From Polyangiaceae bacterium (GTDB lineage: Bacteria > Myxococcota_A > Polyangia > Polyangiales > Polyangiaceae): 64,000 nt of DNA. Both the position numbers and the translations under genes were made by a program. Every line of letters begins with the position of its first letter. Within the stretch, counting starts at the first letter, position 1. The DNA lies in the NCBI GenBank assembly GCA_041389725.1, contig JAWKRG010000005.1, positions 496,001-560,000 on the forward strand, given 5' to 3'. The notes under the pieces are model-generated. The model searched no databases, was not told where the DNA came from, and was given only the letters and a program-made list of their open reading frames with translations. Below, one piece after another: positions 52,517 through 60,772 of this stretch.

Positions 52517-53910
52517 GGCTTCGCTCCGGTGACCGGCGCTTTCGTCGCGGGAGCCTTGGCCGGCGCTTTCGTCGCGGGAGCCTTGCCCGTTGGTGCCTTC
52601 GAATCGGGTTCCTCGGGAGTCCCTTCTTCGGTTGCGCTTTCGTCGTCTTCTTCGAGTGGTGGCGGCGGAGGCGGACGTCGCGCCGCTTCCACTGCGGCAC
52701 GCGGCATGTCCTCGAGCCAGATGGTGCGGCCGCCGTCGACGAGGGTCACACGGAAGGGCGCGAGCAGCCCGGAGCCGACCAAGCCGTCGATGTCCACGTC
52801 CAAGCCCTGCTCGAGCTCTTCCACGGGTGCGCCGTACACGCCGGGAACGTCGGGTAGCTCGAAGGCACCCAGTCGCAGCACAGGCAGCATGCCGGCGCGC
52901 AGATTGCCGAGGTTGGGCACGCTCCGCAGGCTGTTCAGACCCACGCCGGCCTTTTTCCAGCCGCCGTCATCCAGCGCCAAGGGAAACGTCATGCTCGTGT
53001 CCACCAACAACGACGCCGCTTTCGACGTTGGCTCGCTGCCAAATGCGCCGCGCAGCAGCATGCCGCCCCCGCGCAGGTAGGAAACCCGCAACGTGGTGGC
53101 CTCGGGGGGTGGCGGTGGCTCGAAAGTGCGCACCACGAACTGGCCACCGGTGAAATCGAAGGTGGGATGCAGATGGCGCAGCAGGTTCACGCCGATGAGC
53201 ATCTTGATCGGAGCATTGAGCTGGCGGGAAATCCCCGACAAGTCCTTGGCCAAGGCCGGGACGTCTTTGACTTCGACGCGCTCACCGAAGCGCAGGGAAA
53301 CCCACGTTGGCTCGGTGCCGCCTGCCGTGTCGAGCACCGCTTCCGCCGTGCCTGTGGCGATCAAGCCCAGTGCCTGCTCGCCGTTGATCTCCAGCGGTAC
53401 CACGAGCGCCGTCGCGCTGACTCGCGGCATCTCCGATACCGCCAACAGACCACCGCTCATCTTGAAGGGCGTGCGGCCAGTGCCGCGTCGCGCAAGCTTG
53501 GCGACTTCCGTAGCCCAAGGGTCACGCACTTCCGGGTCGGCGATCAGTTGCTCCAGCTCGTCCGCAGCTTTCGCGAGCTGCCCGCCATACCAGTATGCTC
53601 GACCGCGTACGGCCGACGCTTGCGCCGATTGCACGCCCGACAGCAGCTGCACCGAGCGATCGTACTCGAGGCGAGCCAACGCGATGCGCGCTGCGATCAA
53701 GCGCACTTCCGGTTCGTCGGGAAGCATGCGCAGGGCGTTCTCGGATGCGGTCTCCGCATCTTCCATGTCACCGACGCGGTAGCTCTGACTCGCGCGGTCG
53801 AACCACTGCTTCGCGGCCGGGGGCCAGCTCGCTTCGGGCGGCAGTGCCGGCCCGCAGCCGACGACGCTCAGGGACAGGAGTGTTCCCAGCGTCCGTGCTC
53901 TCCACTTCAT
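52513..53910 (-). CDS. Lipoprotein with TPR region and retropepsin-like domains
   Basis: A 465-residue lipoprotein (ATG 53910; lipobox SVVGCG). A TPR-like region (about 25-130, WFDRASQSYRVGDMEDAETA) is followed by two aspartyl-protease-like modules. These have GLIATGTAEAVLDT in the first, and LLVDTSMTFPLALD and VGSGLLAPFRVTLVDGG in the second. D-T-S is present in the second module, but the first reads A-T-G, so catalysis by the first half is doubtful. The C-terminal tail is Lys/Pro/Ala-rich. Its stop overlaps coaD by four bases. Confidence 0.75.
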   Translation of the reverse strand: MKWRARTLGTLLSLSVVGCGPALPPEASWPPAAKQWFDRASQSYRVGDMEDAETASENALRMLPDEPEVRLIAARIALARLEYDRSVQLLSGVQSAQASAVRGRAYWYGGQLAKAADELEQLIADPEVRDPWATEVAKLARRGTGRTPFKMSGGLLAVSEMPRVSATALVVPLEINGEQALGLIATGTAEAVLDTAGGTEPTWVSLRFGERVEVKDVPALAKDLSGISRQLNAPIKMLIGVNLLRHLHPTFDFTGGQFVVRTFEPPPPPEATTLRVSYLRGGGMLLRGAFGSEPTSKAASLLVDTSMTFPLALDDGGWKKAGVGLNSLRSVPNLGNLRAGMLPVLRLGAFELPDVPGVYGAPVEELEQGLDVDIDGLVGSGLLAPFRVTLVDGGRTIWLEDMPRAAVEAARRPPPPPPLEEDDESATEEGTPEEPDSKAPTGKAPATKAPAKAPATKAPVTGAKP

Positions 53911-54094
53911 TGTCGCGTTCCTCGCAGATACTTCGCCGTTCGTCTTCACCGGCACCGGCACCGGCCCGCGTCCAGTCCTGACCCGGGCTCGCGCGTGGGG
54001 ATAGCCCAACCCTCGAGCGAGGTCGAGGCTGGCGAATCCGCGGGGGATATGCGGCCTCCGGCCAGGGGCTGGGGCGCGTGCTAAACTCCTGGGC

Positions 54095-54694
54095 GTGCAA
54101 GACAGTCCAAGGACGCACCCTCGGGACGTCCTCAACGTCCCGGTCTTATTGCTGAATGCTTTCTTTGCTCCGGTCTGCTTGACCACGGCGCGACGCGCCA
54201 TCGTCTTGCTCTACGGGGGCGCCGCGCAAGCCCTGGACGAAGTGGGGGAAGCGCATGATTTTCGTCACTGGCGGAATTTGCCCGTGCGTGAGGCGGACGA
54301 CGCAATCCCAATCCTGGGCGGCGCCTTGCGCGTCCCGCGGGTCTTGCACCTGCAGCGCTACGACCGGGTGCCCCGCTCCGTCGTGCGACTCACTCGTCGC
54401 AACGTCATGCTGCGCGACGAGCACACGTGCCAATACTGCACGCGGCGGCTGCCCATTCGCGAGCTGAACCTCGACCACGTCCTGCCGCGGAGTCGCGGTG
54501 GGGGCGACAGCTGGGAGAACTTGGTCACCTCGTGTCGATCCTGCAACCTGCGCAAGGGTCGACGAACGCCTGACGAAGCGGGGATGCGCTTGCTGCGCAG
54601 GCCTCGCAAGCCACACTGGAGCACCACTGCCCAGATCCTGCTGACCGAGAAGCGGCCCTACTCCGAGTGGGAGCCATTCCTCGCCGCAGGCTGA
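54095..54694 (+). CDS. HNH endonuclease-family protein
   Basis: A 199-residue soluble protein. The C-terminal half contains a McrA-type HNH site: CQYC (about 109-112), LNLDHVLPRSRGGGDSWENL with the HNH histidines and asparagine, then CRSCNLRKG. The N-terminal half (DVLNVPVLLLNAFFAPVCLT) matches the conserved N terminus of stand-alone HNH proteins found in many Gram-negatives. GTG start. No methyltransferase is adjacent, so restriction is unlikely. Confidence 0.88.
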   Translation: MQDSPRTHPRDVLNVPVLLLNAFFAPVCLTTARRAIVLLYGGAAQALDEVGEAHDFRHWRNLPVREADDAIPILGGALRVPRVLHLQRYDRVPRSVVRLTRRNVMLRDEHTCQYCTRRLPIRELNLDHVLPRSRGGGDSWENLVTSCRSCNLRKGRRTPDEAGMRLLRRPRKPHWSTTAQILLTEKRPYSEWEPFLAAG

Positions 54695-54821
54695 TCGCCC
54701 CGCTTGATTTCGGGCAGCTGCACGCCCGGCAAAACCGAGCGATTTTCACCCGAGGACAGACGCTGTGGAGGGTGGGGACGAAAGCCCACACAGCCGCGGC
54801 GGGTCGGCTATGATGCCGCCC

Positions 54822-55361
54822 ATGAGAGCGTGTGGACTAGCTCAGGGGGTCACGGGTGCGGCTTTGATCGCGGTCTTTTCCTTCGCTGGGTGCGGTGGCA
54901 GCAACATCCAAGCGGCCGACACGACGCCGAGCACCGCGACGCCGGCAGCCGCGACTGGGGAGACGCACGACGACCCTGCCGATCCCACGAGCACGGGCGC
55001 GGGCGGAGAAGGAAGTGGCGAGGGCACGACGAGTGAGGGCGGCGAGTCCGGAGGAGACGACTCGGAAACGCGATCGACGGACGTGATCCGCAAGGTGATC
55101 ATGGATCGCCGCGACGCGTTCCGGACCTGCTACGAGAAAGGCAAGAAGGAGCTGCCGACCCTGCAGGGCAACATGACCCTGCACTTCACCCTCGATCCCG
55201 AAGGCAAGGTGAAGTCCGCGGAACTCAATCAAGAGCGCAGCGACTTGAAGTCCCCCGTGGTCGTGGATTGCTCCTTGGCGGAGCTCAAGAAGATCAAGTT
55301 CCCTCCTTCCTCCCGGGGCATGGAAACAACGGTGAACTACCCGTTCAATTTCAATCCGTGA
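54822..55361 (+). CDS. AgmX/PglI C-terminal (TonB-like) lipoprotein
   Basis: A 179-residue lipoprotein (lipobox FAGCGG; in-frame ATGs at 54810/54813 are alternatives). An acidic Gly/Ser/Thr linker is followed by a C-terminal AgmX/PglI-type domain (about 88-179). That domain has DRRDAFRTCYEKGKKELPTL, TLHFTLDPEGKVKSAEL and VVDCSLAELKKIKFPPS, the TonB-like fold with two conserved cysteines used in myxobacterial envelope complexes. It ends seven bases before the RND transporter, so the two are probably one operon. Confidence 0.85.
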   Translation: MRACGLAQGVTGAALIAVFSFAGCGGSNIQAADTTPSTATPAAATGETHDDPADPTSTGAGGEGSGEGTTSEGGESGGDDSETRSTDVIRKVIMDRRDAFRTCYEKGKKELPTLQGNMTLHFTLDPEGKVKSAELNQERSDLKSPVVVDCSLAELKKIKFPPSSRGMETTVNYPFNFNP

Positions 55362-55368
55362 TTCTCGC

Positions 55369-57999
55369 GTGAGCGAAAAGGGAAAAGACCGCAGGAACCC
55401 CCGCAGCTCGCTACCCGAGCTGGCACGAGAGCTGCAGCCGCAGGCCGTGATGATGCGCCGGCGACCGCTCGAACCCCTGCTCAACCTGTTCGCTGACTGG
55501 CAGGTGAAGCGCCCCTGGGCCGTGGTGCTGATCGTGCTGCTCAGCCTGCTTCCTGCGGCTTTTGGCGCTTCCAAGTTGGAGCTGCGCACGGCCTTCAGCG
55601 AGCTTCTCCCCTCGGAAAAGGCGAGTGTGGTCGAGCTGCAACGCGTGAATGCACGTCTCGCCGGTTCGTCCACACTCACGCTGGTTGCCGAGGGCGGAGA
55701 CGAGGCGGGCCTCAAGAAGTTCGTGGAGCAGGTGTCGCCACGAATTCGCGAGCTGGGCCCCGACTACGTGGCGGGGGTCGACGACGGAACTCGAGCAGTT
55801 CAGAAATTCTTCCAACAAAACAAGCATCTCTACGCCGACCTCGAGGACCTGAAGAAGCTCCACACCGACGTCCTTGCTCGCTACGACTACGAAGTCGGCA
55901 AGGAGGCCGGTTTCGATCTGGGCATCGCCGAGGACGACGACGCGCCGCCCGAGATCACCGCCGAGTCCCTGGAGAAGCGCTTTCAAAAGAAGGTGGACGA
56001 CGCCAAGAAGAAGAGCAAAGGCGTCGACGGCTACTACATCGGGGAGGATGGAAAGCTCGCCGCCATTCTCGTGCGCACCCCCCTCGGCAGTGGCGACGAC
56101 AAGGCCTTCGAACTACGCGGCAAGATCGACAGCATCGCCCAGGAAGAAGCCAAGGCGCTCGGACTCGACTTGACCTTCGGCTACACCGGCAACCTGATCA
56201 CGAGCGCGGAGCAACACCGCGCGGTGAAGAACGACTTGGCCCACGTCGGTGCCTATGGCGTGGGTCTGATCCTGGGCGTGGTGCTGCTGTTCTTCCTGCG
56301 GCTGCGTACGCTGCTGGCAATGTCGGCCACGATCGGGGTCGGCTGCGTGTGGGCTTTTGGCGTCGCCGAGTTGACCGTGGGCTACCTGAACACCGCCACG
56401 GGCTTTCTGGTCAGCATCATCGCCGGCAACGGCATCAACTTCGGCATCATCTACATGGCGCGCTTTCTGGAAGCACGCCGTGACGAAGGGCTCGACCCCG
56501 CAACTGCGGTGCGCGTTTCCCACCGCGACACGCATACCGCCACTTTGGCGGCGGCCGGCGCAGCGATGATCGCCTACGGCTCTTTGGCCGCGACGGACTT
56601 CAAGGGCTTCAGACACTTCGGGATCATCGGGGGAGCAGGCATGATTCTGTGCTGGCTCGCTACTTACGCTCTCTTGCCCGCCATCCTGATCCTCAGCGAG
56701 CGCTACTCTCCGATGTACACGGGCAAAGAGCCGCGCTGGCGCGCTCGTATGAAGGGCTTCTACGGCTACCCCTTCGCGCTGGCGGCACGCAAATGGCCGC
56801 GCGCGTTGGCGATTGGCGGCGCGGTTCTCGGTGTGGTCGCGGCGGTGTTGACGGTGCGCTACTTCGCCAAGGATCCGATGGAGTACGATCTGGCGAACGT
56901 CCGCAACGAGCGGCTGTCGCCCACGTCAGCGGGGTTACTGTCCCTGCGCGTCGACAAGATCGTCGGCCGCTTGGGCCAAGACGGGCGCGCCATCCTCACC
57001 GACCGGATCGATCAAGTGCAGCCCCTGGTGGCGGAGCTGGAGAAACGCCGCGCCGCCGCGCCGCAGGATCGTCGTCCCTTCGATCGGGTAGTGAGCATCT
57101 TCGACATCCTTCCGCAAGAGCAGGACGAGAAGCTGAAGCTGCTGCGGGAGATTGACGAGCGCCTGCAGAACGCGAAGAAGCGCGGCTTCATCAAAGAAGA
57201 AGACTGGAAGAAGCTTCAGGAGCACATCCCAGCGAAGCTCGAGAAGGTCGGTATCGCGCAGCTCCCCGAGTTGGTAGCTCGCCCCTTCACCGAGAAGGAC
57301 GGCACTCGCGGCAACATCGTCTACATCGTGCCTACCGAGGGACGCAGCGTCTACGATGCACACTACCTGATGGACTGGGCCGACAGCTTCCGCGAGGTGA
57401 AGCTGCCCAATGGCGACGTGATTCGCGGCTCGGGCGACCCGGTCATCTTCGCCGACATGCTGATCAACATCGGCGAGGATGCACCCAAAGCCATTCTGCT
57501 CAGCCTGCTCGGCACCTTCTTCGTGATCGTGTTTGCGTTTCGTGGACGCAGCGGCGGTTGGCTCGCGCTGCTGTCCTTGTTCGTAGGCATCATGTGGTTG
57601 GTCGCGTTCCTTGCGCTGCGTGACATCAAGCTCAACTTCCTGAACTTCGTGGCGCTGCCCATCAGCATCGGCGTGGGCGCCGATTACGCCATCAACGTGA
57701 TGAAAAGACGGCAGTTGGAGGGCGACGAAGTGCTCTACAGCGTGCTGGTGCAGACGGGAGGAGCCGTGGTGCTTTGCTCCCTGACCACGACGCTCGGCTA
57801 CCTGGCGCTATTGCTCAGCATCAATCGCGCAGTGCAGAGCTTCGGCTTGGCTGCCGCCGTGGGGGAAGTGACGACGTTGCTCGCGGCCGTGTTGGTGCTG
57901 CCCGCGTTCCTGTTCTGGCGAGCCAAGCGCAAGGGTCTGACCCTTTCGCCGTCCTCGGTGGGGCGACGCAGCATGGCGAGCATCTCGTCCGAGCAGTGA
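55369..57999 (+). CDS. RND/MMPL-superfamily transporter
   Basis: An 876-residue inner-membrane transporter with two repeated halves. Each begins with one membrane helix and a large periplasmic loop, followed by five clustered helices (AYGVGLILGVVLLFFL ... ILCWLATYALLPAILILSE; AILLSLLGTFFVIVFAF ... LLAAVLVLPAFLFWRAK). The loops are rich in Lys/Glu (KVDDAKKKSK; EEDWKKLQEHIPAK). It resembles the HAE3/hopanoid-type group of RND exporters that move lipids. GTG start. It pairs with the AgmX-type lipoprotein upstream. Confidence 0.9.
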   Translation: MSEKGKDRRNPRSSLPELARELQPQAVMMRRRPLEPLLNLFADWQVKRPWAVVLIVLLSLLPAAFGASKLELRTAFSELLPSEKASVVELQRVNARLAGSSTLTLVAEGGDEAGLKKFVEQVSPRIRELGPDYVAGVDDGTRAVQKFFQQNKHLYADLEDLKKLHTDVLARYDYEVGKEAGFDLGIAEDDDAPPEITAESLEKRFQKKVDDAKKKSKGVDGYYIGEDGKLAAILVRTPLGSGDDKAFELRGKIDSIAQEEAKALGLDLTFGYTGNLITSAEQHRAVKNDLAHVGAYGVGLILGVVLLFFLRLRTLLAMSATIGVGCVWAFGVAELTVGYLNTATGFLVSIIAGNGINFGIIYMARFLEARRDEGLDPATAVRVSHRDTHTATLAAAGAAMIAYGSLAATDFKGFRHFGIIGGAGMILCWLATYALLPAILILSERYSPMYTGKEPRWRARMKGFYGYPFALAARKWPRALAIGGAVLGVVAAVLTVRYFAKDPMEYDLANVRNERLSPTSAGLLSLRVDKIVGRLGQDGRAILTDRIDQVQPLVAELEKRRAAAPQDRRPFDRVVSIFDILPQEQDEKLKLLREIDERLQNAKKRGFIKEEDWKKLQEHIPAKLEKVGIAQLPELVARPFTEKDGTRGNIVYIVPTEGRSVYDAHYLMDWADSFREVKLPNGDVIRGSGDPVIFADMLINIGEDAPKAILLSLLGTFFVIVFAFRGRSGGWLALLSLFVGIMWLVAFLALRDIKLNFLNFVALPISIGVGADYAINVMKRRQLEGDEVLYSVLVQTGGAVVLCSLTTTLGYLALLLSINRAVQSFGLAAAVGEVTTLLAAVLVLPAFLFWRAKRKGLTLSPSSVGRRSMASISSEQ

Positions 58000-58074
58000 C
58001 ACAAAGCATTCCCGGCAAAGCACGCGGTCGCAAAACCTGACGAGGCTGTTGGATCTGCTCTACACTGCCGGGTC

Positions 58075-59676
58075 GTGGCCGCGTCCTCTTTCCCCGTTCG
58101 CTTGATCGAGGGCGATCCCTACAGCGAACTGCTGGACAAGACGCGTGCGCTGGCTCACGAGCACCGCGCGCAGCGGGACGCGTGGTTTGGCGGGCTAGAG
58201 CTGGAGAGCAAGGAAGAGATCCTGTTCGAATTGGAGGTGCTGCTCAAGGCAAGTGCCTGTTTTGCCAATCCGCGCAATCACCCCGGCCCGCCCCGGCGCG
58301 TGACGGTCGTGGCCGTCGACTTTCGCCAATCTGCACTGCTCTACCGCGACGGCATTCAACGCGCCCTGGCGTTGACCCGGCTCTTGCTCGGCAAGCGCGA
58401 TCGCAAGCTGGTGTTCCATCGTTATCTGGAAACCATGCTGCCCGAGGACAACCTGCGCACTCGCTTCGCGCGTGAAGGCAGCGACCAGAGCAACCCGGAA
58501 GACAGCCTGGTGGCGCTCCGCCATGCGCTGGCGGCCCACGCGGAAGTCATCGACGGCGTGGTGCGCAATCCGCGGGTTCCCTTCCGCCTGTTCTACGCCC
58601 TCCTGGGGTCAATGCAGCGCGAGATCAGCCACAACGCCTTCTTCAATCCGCTCTCGGCTCTGGAGTTTCGCCCCGAGTTCGATCGCATCCGCTCCGGCCA
58701 GGTATTGGATCTGATCCGCAGCGTGCCCGGGGACAGCGCGCACCGCCTGGTGGCGCTGACGTTCTTGGCGCTGTTCCGCATGCTGCGCTACCTGCGCTTG
58801 CTGAGTCGTATTGGTGCCGACGTCGGCGCTCGCCGCCGGCGCGCGGCTGGAAGGGCGTATTTGGTGCTATCGGTGCTGCGTTCGGACGCGCGCGCGCTGA
58901 GCGACTACTTGCGTCAGTGGTCGGGCGCTCTACTGGCCGATAGCTACGAGCGCGATCTGATCACGGCGCCGGCCTCGATGTTGCGCGACCAGGCACAACA
59001 GTTTCGCCACTCGGGTCATCGCCTGGTCGGCATCAAGAGCGCTCTGGAAGGAATCGCCGGAAGCTTGCGCCTCGAAGTGCGCCGGGCGTTTCAACACGAC
59101 CTTCCCCCGCCGGATGCCCTGCCGTCGGATGCAGAACTGCGCGCCGCCCTGGTGCAGATCAACGCGAGCCTGCGGCCCGCGCTGCGCAACGCCATTCTGT
59201 TCCTGGGCAAGGCCCTGGGCGTGTCCTTGGAAGAGGACGGAGTCTTCGACGACCAGGCAGCGCAGCGGGAGACCAGCGAGCGACTTCGACGCGACGTCTG
59301 GATGTTCGCTCAGATCGTGCGAGCCTTCGCCACCAAGGCGCAGTACTCGCCTGCGGAGGACCGCTGGGCCCCGGTCTACAACTTCCAGTACGTGCGGGAG
59401 TTCCTGTCCTACTTTCGTTCCATGGGCTATCCGCTCTTGCGCGCGACGGACTACCCGCGCTTCGATGCCTTCTTGCGCGCCATGGCCCGCCTGGAAGACA
59501 CGGATTTGGTCGATCCCCAGCGCTTGGAAGAAGCCATCGACGAGTGCGTCGCCTTCCACAGCTTCTTGATGCAGCTGTTCGAGGACATCTCCAAGCGCGA
59601 GGTCCTCAGCGACGTGGCCTTCGATCGCCACGCCGCCGCCGCGACCCTGAAGCTCTACATCAGCGATCGAGGCTAA
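58075..59676 (+). CDS. Large helical protein, unknown function
   Basis: A 533-residue soluble protein starting GTG. No signal peptide; a short hydrophobic stretch (VALTFLALFRMLRYLRLL) near residue 230 is amphipathic rather than membrane-spanning. The sequence is rich in Arg and Leu and predicted all-helical. Two cysteines lie near residue 60. I do not recognise a family. It follows the RND gene by 75 bases on the same strand and may belong to the same transcript. Confidence 0.75.
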   Translation: MAASSFPVRLIEGDPYSELLDKTRALAHEHRAQRDAWFGGLELESKEEILFELEVLLKASACFANPRNHPGPPRRVTVVAVDFRQSALLYRDGIQRALALTRLLLGKRDRKLVFHRYLETMLPEDNLRTRFAREGSDQSNPEDSLVALRHALAAHAEVIDGVVRNPRVPFRLFYALLGSMQREISHNAFFNPLSALEFRPEFDRIRSGQVLDLIRSVPGDSAHRLVALTFLALFRMLRYLRLLSRIGADVGARRRRAAGRAYLVLSVLRSDARALSDYLRQWSGALLADSYERDLITAPASMLRDQAQQFRHSGHRLVGIKSALEGIAGSLRLEVRRAFQHDLPPPDALPSDAELRAALVQINASLRPALRNAILFLGKALGVSLEEDGVFDDQAAQRETSERLRRDVWMFAQIVRAFATKAQYSPAEDRWAPVYNFQYVREFLSYFRSMGYPLLRATDYPRFDAFLRAMARLEDTDLVDPQRLEEAIDECVAFHSFLMQLFEDISKREVLSDVAFDRHAAAATLKLYISDRG

Positions 59677-59747
59677 CGGCTCGATACTGCGGCTTTTGGC
59701 TCCTGCCGCGGGCCTGGCCTGGGAGGTTGCCCAGTAGCCACCCTCAT

Positions 59748-59781
59748 GCTAGACGCATTTCAATTGTGAAATGCAGCTAGC
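59748..59781. promoter_or_regulatory. 34-bp near-perfect palindrome upstream of the double-GNAT gene
   Basis: GCTAG-AC-GCATTTCA-ATTG-TGAAATGC-AG-CTAGC: an 8-bp perfect inner stem plus 5-bp perfect outer arms separated by one AC/AG pair. It is AT-rich in a GC-rich genome and lies 74 bases before the next gene. An operator is favoured over a terminator because no T run follows. Confidence 0.7.
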
Positions 59782-59854
59782 CCAATCGTGGGTCTAAGCT
59801 ACCGAAAATACGGCGCTAGCGCGCCACACAGCCGAGAGGCGGGGACCAAGCTGA

Positions 59855-60760
59855 ATGGCAACACGTGTCGCAGAGGCCAAGGCCGCGGACGAGATCCTCT
59901 TCCAGAACGACGGGGTCGCCCTGTGTCTGCTGGTCAACCGCAGGCAGAGGACCCTTCGTGTGATCGACTTTCGCTCCGGTCCCCATCCCGCCAAACGCAA
60001 CTTCGTCATGTCCCTGGCAAGGCGCGAGGGGGTCGAGCGCGTGTTCACGCTGGTGGAGCGAGACGAGTGCTCTACCTGGACGCGCCTCGGATTTCGCCGC
60101 GAAGGCAGCATCCCGGGTTTCTACAAGCGCAGCGACGCTTTCATCCTGGGCGCCGACGTGATCACGGGTGAGGGCGACGCGGACAGCGAGCAATCAGGTC
60201 TGCGGCCCGCCTACAGCGATTCCGCTCCCGAGAGCGATGGTGAGCGCGCGTATCAGCAAGCGCGAAAGCACTGGAAAGGGCTTGCCCTCGAAACACTGCC
60301 GCCGGTGCGCGTGGCAGAAGCTCGTCCTGCAGACGTCACGAAGGCGCTTTCGGCCGCGGGGCGCCAGGGGCGCGCTCTGACCGGCTTCGAGCCCTTTGGT
60401 CGCGACGTCCAACGCTGGTTCTTCTGTTGCACCGCCCGCGGCGGGTTCTCGCTGACGGCGTCCGTCGAGACTCAGCCTTGCTTCGACAACGCGTATCTGG
60501 AGCTGCTCACGGGACCGCGGACGGAAAAGGAAACCCGCCTCGTCGTCTCTGCCGTGCACAAGCTCTGCGACGAGCTGTTGAAGCGCGAGATCGTGGGTTG
60601 CTTTGCCCTGGCGGCGACGGACGATCTCGACCTCGGCGCGGTGTTCCTGGCCAACGGCTTCCGCAAAACGGGCCTGCTGCCGCGGCATCTGCTGCGCGGC
60701 AAGACACGGGTGGACGCCTTCCTGTGGTCGAGAAAGCTGGCGCTTCCGGCAGACGGCTGA
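59855..60760 (+). CDS. Double GNAT-like acetyltransferase, AblB-related
   Basis: A 301-residue soluble protein with two related halves. The first (about 15-110: LVNRRQRTLRVIDFRSGPHP, RVFTLVERDECSTWTRLGFR, GSIPGFYKRSDAFILG) resembles beta-lysine N-acetyltransferase AblB, which makes the osmolyte N-acetyl-beta-lysine. The second (about 155-298: PADVTKALSAAGRQG, YLELLTGPRTEKETRLVVSA, AVFLANGFRKTGLLPRHLLR) is another GNAT-type fold. The lysine 2,3-aminomutase normally paired with AblB is not in the window, so the substrate may differ. Confidence 0.75.
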   Translation: MATRVAEAKAADEILFQNDGVALCLLVNRRQRTLRVIDFRSGPHPAKRNFVMSLARREGVERVFTLVERDECSTWTRLGFRREGSIPGFYKRSDAFILGADVITGEGDADSEQSGLRPAYSDSAPESDGERAYQQARKHWKGLALETLPPVRVAEARPADVTKALSAAGRQGRALTGFEPFGRDVQRWFFCCTARGGFSLTASVETQPCFDNAYLELLTGPRTEKETRLVVSAVHKLCDELLKREIVGCFALAATDDLDLGAVFLANGFRKTGLLPRHLLRGKTRVDAFLWSRKLALPADG

Positions 60761-60772
60761 CAGCATCGCGGG

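Noticed and set aside
54095..54694. Restriction endonuclease partner of the methyltransferase at 7587
   Set aside because: It is 45 kb away and its N-terminal half matches stand-alone HNH proteins.
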